Source: Siphonodentalium dalli | Lineage: Eukaryota; Mollusca; Scaphopoda; Gadilida; Siphonodentaliidae | DNA length: 64,000 nt | Reading direction: 5' to 3' | Assembly: GCA_032622095.1 (NCBI GenBank) | Contig: CP136069.1 | Coordinates: forward strand, 19,543,326 to 19,607,325 | Notes under the pieces: model-generated | Told to the model about the DNA's origin: nothing | The model's database searches: none | The model's input: the letters and a program-made list of their open reading frames with translations, nothing else | Program-made: the position numbers and the translations under genes | In this document: positions 34,214-45,199 of the stretch, piece after piece | Position numbering within the stretch: the first letter of the stretch is position 1 | Layout: each line of letters starts with the position of its first letter

Positions 34214-37200
34214 GTATGTATAGTATAGGGACGTGGGCGGAAGGTATCCGTTCAGGGTGTCCACATGGACTTTAACAGTTATTCCAATATAAAAGTAATT
34301 TGTACATTAAAATTAATTCTTGGTTTATAAATATTTTTCTATTATTTCTTTAAATATTTCTTAAATTAGAAAAATAAATCTTCAAACAAGGAAAAACAAG
34401 AATATATATTTTATTTTTTGCAAATGAAATAACTATTTCTTAATTGTGTCTTGTTTCAAGATTAAATCTATCTTATTTGAGAAAACTATCTCTTGTCTGG
34501 TGGGATTTTCTTAAATGTTCTTGACGTAGCAGACTTGAGGGGTATATTTATCAAAATAAGATTTATTTTCTTAATATTTCTTGTTTCAAGTGATTGTTTT
34601 TCTTGTTTCAAGTAATTATTTTCTTATAAGCAATTATTTACGGCAGTGCATCTTGGAATTACCAACTGCCTCCCGCCTTGAAGCACAGCAGACCGAGATA
34701 TTCAAATCCGAGACAATCCAATTGCACCGCCTTGGGTTACAATATTTCATCTGATACCTCGAACTACATTAAATACTGGTTGGAATATCAAACGATCATA
34801 ACAAATGCAACATATTTGTGGCCTGACACTCCCAACTAATGTTGTATCAGTCAGGGGGGGGGGGGTGAAAAAATTTTCCGGCACGTATGCCGGGGTGGGT
34901 GGGTGGTCAAAGCCACCAACAAGCAATTTTTTCCGCAACTAAAAAAAATAATTCCTGCTTGTTTTTTAGTGTTTTGGCAATGAGTTGGGCTTCAAAACCA
35001 CTTTGAATGAGAGAAATAATGTAATTCTAACTGGTAAACTGACTGCAGGCAGTTATCGTGTTGTATTTTGTTGCAAATTTTGAAATCCAAGATGGCCGCT
35101 GGCAGCCATGTTTTTTTGGCCGAATGACCTCAAAATGACTCATTCCTATTTACATGTCCATGTTAACATCCATGATAAATAGTATGCACATAAATTCATA
35201 TACAGCTGTTTACAGTGAATTTCCCCCCACAAATCTCTGTTTTAGTGTTAAAAGGGGGGTGGGTGTTAAAAAATGGTCGGAAAAAACTGCCGAAAACGGA
35301 AAAAAAATTGGCGGTGGGGGTGGGTGGGTACAAAAATGATCGAAAGGGAAAAAATGCCATACGTGCCTGAAATTTTTTACCAACCACCCCCTGTATCAGT
35401 CATGAAATTCCAACTGTCGAAATGTTGGCCAAAGTTGGGGTGTCAACTTGTTGCCAAGCGACTTTTATAGTCTTAGTGAAAATCTGTTTTGCATCACATG
35501 GTAGAGATCATCCACATGCATGTTTCTGCAACTAACAGGCACTATCTAGACGTCAAAATTCTTAAATATGTTTCATGCAATTTGATGCCAAATTAGTCAA
35601 CACGTCTTAAGCCAAATTACGATGCAAATAAAGATGACCGAATAAAGACAACTGAAGTCATTAAATCGAACCCACACTGCAGTTGACAGTTATTTTCGTG
35701 CGAGTAATCAATATATGTGACCCGCCATATCAAATCCAGTCGTAAGTCGGGATTTTTTTACCCTGTGCCAATGCATTCTCTTATATATGCGAGTCGACCA
35801 TAGGTCGCCTCGCATATATAAGAGAATGCATTGGCCTAACAACTTTTTACAATTTTAATCATTTTTTCTTGTATTCTTTAACAATTTTATAATTTCACCC
35901 ATACAGAGCCCCAGACAAACACGAGCAGACGACACTCTTCTATTTGCTTCTATATATGTGTGGGGCTCCCTGCAGGGTAATGGATGTTTTTTATTTTATG
36001 TCCTAAAAATTGTAAGAAACATTTATTTAAAAAAAATGATAAAAAATTGTTAGGCCAATGCATTCTCTTATATATGCGAGGCGACCTATGGTCGACTCGC
36101 ATATATAAGAGAATGCATTGGCACAGGGTAAAAAAAATCCCGACTTACGACTGGATTTGATATGGCGGGTCACATATAACATTTTTTATGACATTAATAA
36201 TAGGATAAATAAAACTCCCTTCTGGACTCTAATATAATCATCAAATTCTGAATTGAAATTAAAGGCTAAAGTACAAGAAAACCAAATGTGTGACATTTTA
36301 TATTATGACTATGACTATTATACAGTTATCGCCCGCGATTGAGTGAGACACGGGGATTTGTCGCCCGCTCGAGACCTGGAATGTCACCCGAGGGCCGCCA
36401 GGCCCGATGGTGACGTTCCAGGTCGAGAGCGGCGACAAATCCCTGTGTCTCACGAAAACAAGGGTGATAACTGTTTTGTTATCTGACAAAGGAGTACAAA
36501 CGAACCTCCTTAATAGCAGGCATAAATGCGCGCATATTTTCTTTAATCCAGTTCGAAAAGTTAATTTTATGTTGGAATCATCGCTATTTAGAAAATAAAA
36601 CATTCATAATCTGGATCAACTAACAGACCCGTCATTTGCGCAGCTATTCTCCGGTCAGTTTGCTGGTTGCATGGTGGAAATCGGTTCACGGAAAGAGGAG
36701 TAAAGCAATTTCGAAGTTGAGTAGCCATGCAGCGAAATGTTCGGTTTCGTTTCAAATGAGCGTGAAGACGCCGACAGACGTGTTAATTTCCAGAATGCTA
36801 AAATGTGAAACTAACACGTTGTAGTAGTGCAAAAGAAATTGACATATGTCACAGATCGTTACGCAACATATGGGTATTCTCTGAAGTCTGAGGAATGTAT
36901 TGAAGAAAATAAAATAGTCAATTGATAAACAGCAAAGAGTAGCTATTTGATCTAGTACATAAACGTAGTTGTAACGTATGTACATCGTATGTGCAATTGT
37001 CTGCAGCACATACCAACTACATAATAAGTTTATCTATTTTTCCCACGGTCTTTATTATTGATATAAAAAGGTCCAATAGGAATATTACATCTTATAACGG
37101 ATTTGTGTCTGTGATAACACCATTTATACATAGCGTGCTTTAATTGCAAATCAAAAAAACAACACAATTATGAAAATTAGCAAACACCACAGTTCGCGGT

Positions 37201-40200
37201 TGTTATGAAACAGTGGGGTTTATAAAAACAGTGTTTTTCGAAATTATTAGAGAGCTGTCAGAGAATCTCTGCGCATTGAGTTCTTCGTAGTTCTATGTTT
37301 ACTGGTAACAGCTGAGCCGTCATTAACTGAGAAAATGTTACCCTCGAGGGTAATAAGTGATTTACGGCCCGCCATGTGACGCACTCTCAGCCAATCAGAA
37401 GAGAGGAAAATGGAATGAAGGATAAGAAGATTATTTATTCATAACTCATTCATGTATACAATTATCTACACAGTGTAATATTATAACATTCAATGAGCTA
37501 TCAGGGACAGCATAACCAAGAGGGTTGTCTACCTGCCGTCCCCGTTGAAAAGTAATATAACTATACATGTAATAATAATTTGATTTTATCTATGTTTGTC
37601 TTGTTAACTCTAAACATTGGTATATAAACGTCTGTTTTTATAAATAATAGTAGAATTCGTTGGTCGTTCACCGTTCATCGCTCAGTTTGTGATGTGGTAT
37701 ATAAAGTACAAACATGTGGAATATGAATATGTGGATGAGGCCAGCGGAGAACCATGATAATTGTTTATCCAATTATTGCAGGTTCGTGACCCACCGTCAG
37801 ATCCCGGAAGATTACAGCGACCGTATTCCTATTATATCAACACCACAACCGCTCGTAGCCGCTGGTGCACAGGGTTTAGTATACCAACCAAAAGAATATA
37901 AATCGACCTCAACATACAAACCGACTAAACTCAACACAGACGTGAGACAAAATAAATATGAAATGACCAAGGGAAACAGGTCAAGAATCAATAGACCAAC
38001 CTCAGGTAGAGACAGAGGGCATAGTTCTAAAGGAAAGCAGCCTACAAAGAAAGAAAAACCATTGAGCATTACACCGGTTGATGACGATGATAGAAAGAGG
38101 GACAATAAACGAGACAATGATCGAAAGCCAGCAAGAGAAACGAAACCGCGAGATGATAATCCGAAAAACAGAAATAATATGGGTCAGTCGAAGGGTTACC
38201 AAAGTAACTATCAACCAAAAGACCATCAATATAAAGGGGGAAACATGGATGACATGCGCAAAGGAGGAAGAATGGGTCGCATCCAAGGTGATGACGATGA
38301 TAAGAAACGACAGAAAGAAGAGGAAGATCGGCGCAAAAGAGATGAAAGAGAGGAAAGAGATAGGCGAGACAGAGAAGAAAAGGGACAGAAAGAACGCGAT
38401 AGAAAGGAGCAGCAAGAAAAAGATCGGAGAGAGAAACAGGAGCGGCAGGATAGGGAGAGGAGAGAAAAACAGGAACGAAAAGACAATGATCGAAAACCAG
38501 CAAAAGAAACGAAGCCGCGAGATGATAATTCGAAGAACAAAAATAATATGTATCAATCGAAGGGTTACCAAAGTAACTATCAGCCAAGAGATAATCAATA
38601 TAAAGGGGGAGGCATGTATGACATGCGCAAAGGAGGAAGAATGGGTCGAATTCAAGGTGATGAGGATGATAAGAAACGACAGAAAGAAGAGGAAGATCGG
38701 CGCAAAAGAGATGAAAGAGAGGAAAGAGAGAGGCGAGATAGAGAAGAAAAGGGACAGAAAGAACGCGATAGAAAGGAGCAGCAAGAAAGAGATCGGAGAG
38801 AGAAACAGGAGCGGCAGGATAGGGAGAGGAGAGAAAAACAGGAACGAAAAGACAATGATCGAAAAGAAACGAAGCCCCGAGATGATAATCCGAAAAACAA
38901 AAATAACATGTATCAGTCGAAGGGTTACCAAAGTAACTATCAACCAAAAGATAATCAATATAAAGGGGGAAACATGGATGACATGCGCAAAGGAGAAAGA
39001 ATGGGTCGCATCCAAGGTGATGAGGATGATAAGAAACGACAGAAAGAAAATGACACGAAGGGCACGAAAAGCGCTGGAAGAAACCGAACAGTTGCTCAGC
39101 GAACCAGCAAACCAAGTCCCAGAGGATCGAAATGGGCGAATATCTCGAGGCAGATGAATAGCAAAGATTCATGGACGAATACAATGTATAAGTCCCGCGA
39201 ATATCGAAAGAGACCGGACTACCAACCCAGACCATACCATCACACAGTACGGGATTTCAATGGGACCATTGGTGACTTACCAAAGGGAAAACGCAGCAGA
39301 GTCAATGCGAAACCCGAAGACAAATATAAGTATAGAGGCGGGAGTGGAGATTCAAAAACAAAACAAAAGGATCAGAAGGAAGAGAAGAAACCAAAAGAGA
39401 GGAAGGAGAAAGAGAATAGGAGACCTTTAAGCCGTAAGAAGACGCCAAGAGACGGGAGACGAACGCCAAAATCAGCTCGAAACAAGCAGAAACAAGGGAA
39501 GTCCGACGCGGGTAAACGGTGGACTGACATATCGCGGAAAATGAGAGGAGGGGATCCATGGAAGGACATTATGGTAAACGTGAGGGCGTACCAAATGAAA
39601 GAGTATAAAGGGAGACCAATCGAAACCAAAGAAAGGAAATTTCATGGGAATATTGGGGACCTTCCAAAAGGCAAGCGCAGCAGAATCAATGTCTATGAGT
39701 CGGAGGAGGACCGAAGAGACAAGCTTGATAATAAGAAAGACGAGAAAAAAGAACGAGAAAGGAAGGAAAAGGAAAAGAAAGAAAAGGAGAAAAAAGAAAA
39801 GGAAAAGAAAGAAAAAACTACTAAAGACGAGAGAAAAGAGAACACGGTTAGAAGAAATGTTGGCGGCGGTGGAACAGGTATACAAACGACACCATACCAA
39901 AAGAGTGGTTACCAGTCTACACTTGATTACCACGGTGTCGGCGGGATGCAGAAAGGAGCGCGTAGCAGAACAACACGGGAAGAAAAAGAAGAGAAAGATA
40001 AAAAAGAAACGAGGGAGGTTAAAAAAGAAACGAAAGAGAGGGAAGTAAATAAAAGGAGGGAAGAACCGAAACCCAGAAGAGACACTGCTAAAGATCACGT
40101 GATTAATGACTGGGAAAAGGAACCAACCAGGTCCAAACAACCAACCCGGAACGAAAGAATACAACATAAAAATAAAAAGGAGGAGAAGAAAGAAGACAAC

Positions 40201-42012
40201 CACAAAGAAAAAGATAAAAAAGACGATGACTTGTTCAAGGAAAATAACTCACCAAGGTCAAATTACAAACCAATAGCACCACAGTCACACAGCATGCAAA
40301 GATCGCCAAGAAGAGAGGCGAATAAACAGAAGCCAAAGAATGAGACCCAAAAATCGAAGATACCGACTAAAAGGGAGAAAACACCCCCGCCAAGAGAACG
40401 AACACCACCTCCGCGCAAACAGACACCACCACCGAGAACACCTACTCCAAAAAGGCAACCGTCCCCGCCTCCAAGAAAGGAGTCGCCATTGCGACGATCA
40501 CCAACGCCTACACCTCGAAAAAGAACACCAACTCCTCCACCCCGGACACCAACTCCTCCTCGAAGGGAGCCAACACCCCGAAGGAGAACACCAACACCGC
40601 CACCCCGGACTCCAACTCCTCCGCGACGAAGCCCTACTCCTCCGCGACGAAGTCCTACTCCTAGAAATAGGACGTTGTCGCCTGTTAACGAGATTCCCGT
40701 ACCGGTACCCACCGAACGCAGACGGTCAGTGTCGCCCGCACAACGCCGTCGCCGCTCTCCGTCGCCAGAACGAGGTAGATCCAACCAGCAGCGAGGCCGA
40801 CAGAGGAAGCAACAGCAATCCGTCTCTCCAAAGAGGGACGATCGACCAGTTGAAAAGGAGGAGCGGAAACCGAAACGAAAAAGTAAGAAGAGAAAGGAAT
40901 CTCCAGAGAAAGTGTTCGAGCGGCTAACCCGACCCAAAGGAGTAGATGATCCAGACAACACAGTGAAAAGACACAGGTGAGCGTTGAATCCATATTAATA
41001 GGGGTTGTGGTAAAAGAAATCCTTTGAATAGACCCAGCCACAAAAATATAATAAATAATATTGAGTTGCAATAAAACGCGGACATGCTTGTTCAACCTTG
41101 TGGATATTTGATGCGATAAATTAGTTTGACATGGATTAGGTCAATTGAAAAGAATTGATCTTGCATGGTGTCAATAGATATTTCTAACGTCTCAAAATAA
41201 GTTTGCTGTATTTCGGTGATCAGAAAACCTAAAATTAAGCAAAAAGATCCATGTATTCATTTACAGTTTCATGCTACATGACAGTAAGCTGTTTTCATGG
41301 TTTCCTTACGACAGCTTGTGGTGATACATGCGAATAGCAATCGCAGCTTGTACGAAGTATCTGTCCTCGATATTGGAATCAGGGTTTGGTTAGATGTCTT
41401 TTTCTGGAGAGAAGGGATATATTTCCACCGTCGATTTTCCAACTGCACCCATTGAACGAAGTCAAATATTCCCTGCGAAATACACGTATCTTTTCCAACA
41501 ATTGGCACACCATTATGATTGGAATTTCTAACTTAGGGCAACTGCAGTCTCCCTTGTTCTATAAACAACATATGTTACGTTGAACATTGGTTTAAAAACA
41601 AAATAAAAAAATTTCAAACTATTATTCTCAGCAATGAAATTTCCAACTGTGATACACTTTGTGCACAATTGGGGCGGGGAGGGAGTATCGCAAGTTAACA
41701 ACCACTTTTCGTTACTATGACCCAACATCTAACACCCTTACACTCTTCTGCAGGTGTTCGCATTCCCCAACCCAAAAGTTCTGGCGAGATCAATCACCTC
41801 CACCAAGAAAACGCAACACTTCAAGGTCACCAGCAAGGTCACCAAATGGATGGAACGACCGGAAGGACATAGACAATGATTGGTGGGCCAAGAACATCAA
41901 ATCACCACTTCGTCCTCCTTGTGAGAATTTCGACCCCAGGATGTACGAGGAACCTCAACAGGTAGCTTTCATTGATTTCAACGCCGGTTTAAAGATGTAT
42001 AATCCTAAATAA
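33972..42012 (+). CDS. three-exon gene for a K/E/R-rich repeat protein with SP/R-rich tail
   Basis: Predicted CDS joins 33972-34213, 37782-40976 and 41754-42012: 3696 nt, 1231 residues plus stop. Both introns are GT-AG and both junctions are phase 2, restoring an Arg codon each time. Residues 1-81 are Ser/Asp-rich with DDDSDCDC. Residues about 82-900 carry seven KG-x-RSRI-type motifs (near 144, 239, 362, 482, 580, 708, 802), usually preceded by Tyr-rich YQS or YQP strings, and separated by Lys/Glu/Arg helices. Residues 947-1101 are dense in TPPPR, SPTPPRR and RRSPSPER, resembling the low-complexity tails of nuclear SR-related proteins. The last 86 residues contain NDWWAKNIKSP and FDPRMYEEP. 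No enzyme domain, signal peptide or membrane segment is seen; most is probably disordered. A nuclear or cytoskeletal scaffold role is only a guess from composition. Upstream non-coding exons may exist. Confidence 0.85.
34854..35391. mobile_element. non-autonomous element with 11-bp target duplication
   Basis: 538 bp flanked by the direct 11-mer TGTATCAGTCA at 34843-34853 and 35392-35402. Termini are imperfect inverted repeats, GGGGGTGAAAAAATTTTCCG then GCACGTATGCC, matching in reverse ATACGTGCCTGAAATTTTTT then ACCAACCACCCCC. The interior has G-rich strings (GGTGGGGGTGGGTGGGTA) and a CAAGATGGCCGCTGGCAGCC block. A 9-11-bp duplication suggests a Mutator-like origin. Confidence 0.82.
35634..35715 (-). 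repeat. inverted duplication, unique right arm
   Basis: Reverse complement of 33863-33943 with only about two substitutions (GACCGAATAAAGACAACTGA to GCACGAAAATAACTGTCAA read in reverse). Lies directly beside the inverted HPa copy. Confidence 0.93.
35716..36174 (-). mobile_element. HPa hairpin-pair MITE, inverted, complete
   Basis: TGTGACCCGCCATATC to GATATGGCGGGTCACA, with the core inverted relative to the other HPa copies. Hairpins at 35767-35835 and 36054-36122. Flanked by TATA on both sides, consistent with a TA-type target. Carries the GCAAATAG variant shared with 33432-33862. Confidence 0.95.
36322..36475. repeat. stand-alone GC-rich hairpin in intron 1
   Basis: ACAGTTATCGCCC near 36322 pairs with GTGATAACTGT ending 36475; inner arms GAGACACGGGGATTTGTCGC and GCGACAAATCCCTGTGTCTC; tip GAGGGCCGCCAGGCCCGA. 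Notably GC-richer than its surroundings. Confidence 0.88.
37621..37714 (+). promoter_or_regulatory. possible internal promoter before exon 2
   Basis: TATATAAAC at 37621 lies about 90 nt before an in-frame ATG at 37714 (context AACATGTGG). A second TATATAAAG at 37698 is too close to that ATG to drive it. If used, this would give an isoform that replaces the 81 N-terminal residues by 22 others. No other promoter element is recognisable, so this is weak. Confidence 0.25.
37782..40976 (+). CDS. exon 2 of the K/E/R-rich repeat gene
   Basis: A 3195-nt exon, entered through ATTATTGCAG at 37781 and left at CACAG/GTGAGC. The same frame is open upstream to an ATG at 37714, which would give a 1088-residue unspliced product ending at a TGA inside the donor; the spliced form is favoured because exon 3 continues in frame. 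Encodes the repeat region, with a 123-residue unit present twice and a half (residues about 192-505), two WxxISRxM-containing copies at about 520-720, and the SP/R-rich tail. Codon third positions and amino-acid repeats are preserved across copies, arguing for real translation. Confidence 0.93.
38113..39050 (+). repeat. 369-bp in-frame tandem duplication in exon 2
   Basis: GACAATGATCGAAA recurs at 38113, 38482 and 38851, exactly 369 bp (123 codons) apart. Each unit encodes a YQSNYQP block, an MRKGGRMGRIQGD block and a Lys/Glu/Arg helix. The third unit lacks three codons near its start and is cut short at the ENDTKGTKSAG boundary. Confidence 0.95.
41754..42012 (+). CDS. exon 3 (terminal) of the K/E/R-rich repeat gene
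   Basis: Entered through a strong acceptor (CACTCTTCTGCAG) in phase 2 and read to TAA at 42010-42012. Encodes CSHSPTQKFWRDQSPPPRK, which continues the SP/R style, then a non-repetitive C-terminus with NDWWAKNI, CENFDPRMYEEP and AFIDFNAG. The final LKMYNPK and the stop lie within the left end of an M3 MITE that starts at 41988. An ATTAAA poly(A)-signal variant at 42083-42088 is also inside the MITE. Confidence 0.88.
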
Positions 42013-42404
42013 TGCTCCTAGATTACTATTTCTTTTGGCTTCGGGGGTAAACGATATTTGATTCGAGTCGAGGAACCCACCCATTAAACCTCAGAGTGAT
42101 CAGATATCGATTTTTGAAATTTGTTATTTCTCGAGATGTATACTTATTTGTGGCCTGGAAAAAGTCGACGAGCCGACGGTTTCTGACCAAATTGCGGATG
42201 AAGATTGATAACTCTAACATCAAGTGGCTTTCCTTGAACATTTGAAATGTTGATAAATAATAGGTTTTGGGCAATTTTATACTATAGTTGACGGTGGTTA
42301 TCTGCATTATATTTGGACAATTAATTGATTTTGATAACTGAAGAGGAATGTTGTTGTTGTGATCTGATGATATGGGGACCATCGAATCGGACTGAGTACC
42401 TTTA
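41988..42404 (+). mobile_element. M3 MITE forming the end of the gene
   Basis: 417 bp from TTTAAAGATGTATAATCC to GGACTGAGTACCTTTAA, with M3 interior blocks (TTGGCTTCGGGGGTAAA, TTTGATTCGAGTCGAGGAAC, GAGTGATCAGATATCGATTT). Its left 25 bp encode the last seven residues and stop codon of the three-exon gene. Confidence 0.9.
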
Positions 42405-43160
42405 ACTACAATGCTACAATTTAACTACATGCCATTGGATCAACACACCACCATTGGGTACTTAAAGATGTATCCGTATGTTCCGGACCAATTGTGAGGA
42501 AATCTATACTTACTTACAATAGGTGTCTTGACTAAGACACGCAAAATATTTCACAAATCGCATTTGACTAATCAACATTTCCCAAGAGAACAACGCAACA
42601 TCGCATTAACCTGGATATTACAGTTTCTGAAAATGGAGGTCCGAACCCATGAATACATCTTTGGACCACTTAACCATTTAAACCTGATATCCTTTTCTGA
42701 TCAGCACTACCATCTCTTTGCCATATTTTCATGAGAGCAAAGCAATCCGGGGAGAGGATCATCAATAAGTTGCATAACTTGTATTCCAATCCCCTGTTAC
42801 CATATCACATTTACAATTACATTTATATTCATGGCACAATCAATATGTCAATATTACGTTTAATTACCTTACTTGTATTTAAATTCGCACAGTATAATTT
42901 TCCCCCCGATTTCAAAATTGAGTAAAACAGTTTGCAATCCAAAGGCTTAACAAAGCTACAGGAAAATTAGAGGAATTAGTCGAAACGAGTTTATATCAAA
43001 ATAAACATCGGAAGTCAATCGCAACAAATGTCAGAACTTGGCAGAGCACTATAGTTTCAATTTCAGTGCTGGAAGTTAATAAGCACGTACATTAAGGGAT
43101 AAGTATCAAGGACTCGTGTATTTGGGGGTAATATATCGCTAAAGGAATCAAACCCACTAC
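42405..43160. other. no gene seen downstream of the gene
   Basis: AT-rich sequence; frames at 42528-42734 and 42731-42925 are unsupported. An AATAAA lies near 43002, about 1 kb past the stop, a possible distal poly(A) signal. Confidence 0.45.
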
Positions 43161-43164
43161 AGTC

Positions 43165-44474
43165 TTAAAGTGATGTGAAACACTCCGGTATGGTGATCAA
43201 ATAGAAATGGAGAATAATCTTAAAGTGATGTGAAACACTCCGGTAGGATGATCAAATAGAAATGGACAATAATCTTAAAGTGATGTGAAACACTCCGGTA
43301 GGGTGATCAAATAGAAATGGAGAATAATCTTAAAGTGATGTGAAACACTCCGGTATGGTGATCAAATAGACATGGAGAATAATCTTAAAGTGATGTGAAA
43401 CACTCCGGTAGGATGATCAAATAGAAATGGACAATAATCTTAAAGTGATGTGAAACACTCCGGTAGGGTGATCAAATAGAAATGGAGAATAATCTTAAAG
43501 TGATGTGAAACACTCCGGTAGGGTGATCAAATAGAAATGGAGAATAATCTTAAAGTGATGTTAAACACTCCGGTAGGGTGATCAAATAGAAATGGAGAAT
43601 AATCTTAAAGTGATGTTAAACACTCCGGTAGGATGATCAAATAGAAATGGTTAAAGTGATGTGAAACACTGGTAGGATGATCAAATAGAAATGGTTAAAG
43701 TGATGTGCAATACTGGTAGGGTGAGCAAATAGAAATGGTTAACGTGGTGTGAAACACTGTTAGGGTGATCAAATAGAAATGGTTAAAGTGATGTGAAACA
43801 CTCCGGTAGGGTGATCAAATAGAAATGGTTAAAGTGATGTGAAACACTGGTAGGATGATCAAATAGAAATGGTTAAAGTGATGTGAAACACTGGTAGGAT
43901 GATCAAATAGAAATGGTTAAAGTGATGTGAAACACTGTTAGGGTGATCAAATAGAAATGGTTAAAGTGATGTGAAACACTGTTAGGGTGATCAAATAGAA
44001 ATGGTTAAAATGATGTGAAACACTCCGGTAGGGTGATCAAATAGAAATGGTTAAAGTGATGTGAAACACTCCGGTAGGGTGATCAAATAGAAATGGTTAA
44101 AGTGATGTGAAACACAGGTAGGATGATCAAATAGAAATGGTTAAAGTGATGTGAAACACTGTTAGGGTGATCAAATAGAAATGGTTAAAGTGATGTGAAA
44201 CACTGGTAGGGTGAGCAAATAGAAATGGTTAAAGTGATGTGAAACACTGTTAGGGTGATCAAATAGAAATGGTTAAAGTGATGTGAAACACTCCGGTAGG
44301 GTGATCAAATAGAAATGGTTAAAGTGATGTGAAACACTCCGGTAGGGTGATCAAATAGAAATGGTTAAAGTGATGTGAAACACTGGTAGGATGATCAAAT
44401 AGAAATGGAGAATAATCTTAAAGTGATGTGAAACACTCCGGTAGGGTGATCAAATAGAAATGGAGAATAATCTT
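43165..44474 (+). repeat. satellite of an M5 terminus, 44-55-bp units
   Basis: About 27 units. The long unit (55 bp) reads CTTAAAGTGATGTGAAACAC, TCCGGTAGGGTGATCAAATA, GAAATGGAGAATAAT. Units 43165-43640 are long; those from about 43648 to 44395 lack AGAATAAT and are 44-46 bp; the last are long again. Variants at the middle (CTCCGGTAGG, CTGGTAGG, CTGTTAGG) are interspersed. Each unit is the last 46-55 bp of the M5 MITE that follows. Confidence 0.96.
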
Positions 44475-44787
44475 GCTCAATGTAGTTATTTTTTACGAAT
44501 ATTAATCCAAATTGACAACACCCACCTTATATATTAATTAAATGCAGTGGCACTCGATGGCGAAATCAATTATGTTAGTTTATCGCCGATAGTTGCGTCC
44601 CGAATCGAGATGTAAATATTTACAATTGAGCGTAGTTTAGACGCTGTTTTCTATGGAGTGGTATTGTCGATTTCTTTGAAATATTTCGGCGATGTTACTA
44701 GAATGCTACATTCCCCATGCAGGTTGGCACCTGAGTACTAACTTATCAATTTCACGCATCCGAACAAGTCCATAATATGTCTTTAAA
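44417..44787 (-). mobile_element. M5 MITE, reversed, at the edge of the satellite
   Basis: From CTTAAAGTGATGTGAAACAC to AGTCCATAATATGTCTTTAA, about 370 bp, like 55175-55543 in reverse. Contains TTTATCGCCGATAGTTGCG, CGAATCGAGATGTAAATATT. Its left terminal segment is the repeating unit of the satellite. Confidence 0.9.
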
Positions 44788-45199
44788 ATTGCTAATGATA
44801 AAGAGCCTTATGATTTCGTTTCTCTTTAGTGGCAGGTATTAAGGGTCGTGCTTTGTTATTATTTAACAGGGACATGCAACCCAACAATCAGACACATCAC
44901 ATGTACATATGGTATATAGATAAAATAGATTGGTGCTATACCAAGTTTACTTCGATTGCGTGGAGAGATACCGACAGCTTTATGCATATCTGTTATTGAA
45001 AATAAGGTTATATTTATTTCAGTTTCAAGAAGAGGAGCTACCCAGAAAGAAAAAGATTTGGCGGATGTAACATTATATTTGACTCAATTGTACCTGAGCA
45101 TGGATATATTTTTCTGATTTTTCATCGACAATGTGCAATGCGGATGACGTACATGTATATGATACGGGGACGACATGAGGACGCCTAATTGATAACCTA

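Larger units (their letters stand above)
34214..37781 (+). other. intron 1, transposon-laden
   Basis: A 3568-bp intron holding a T-rich segment with repeated TTTCTTGTTTCAAG (about 34340-34640), an element with an 11-bp target duplication (34854-35391), the right inverted-duplication arm with an HPa MITE (35634-36174), a hairpin (36322-36475) and about 1.2 kb of unique AT-rich DNA before the acceptor. Confidence 0.75.

Noticed and set aside
38002-39235. Minus-strand frames of 337 and 388 residues and a + frame of 359 residues over exon 2
   Set aside because: They mirror the repetitive Lys/Glu/Arg coding sequence in other frames. The frame that continues in phase into exons 1 and 3 is the supported one.
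39472-40961. Further frames over exon 2 (243 and 232 residues on minus, 195 on plus)
   Set aside because: Shadows of the SP/R-rich and Lys-rich coding region, low-complexity Phe, Gly or His strings with no start or splice logic.
43165-44474. CRISPR-like regular repeats
   Set aside because: Units are contiguous with no unique spacers, and the sequence is a transposon terminus in a eukaryotic genome.
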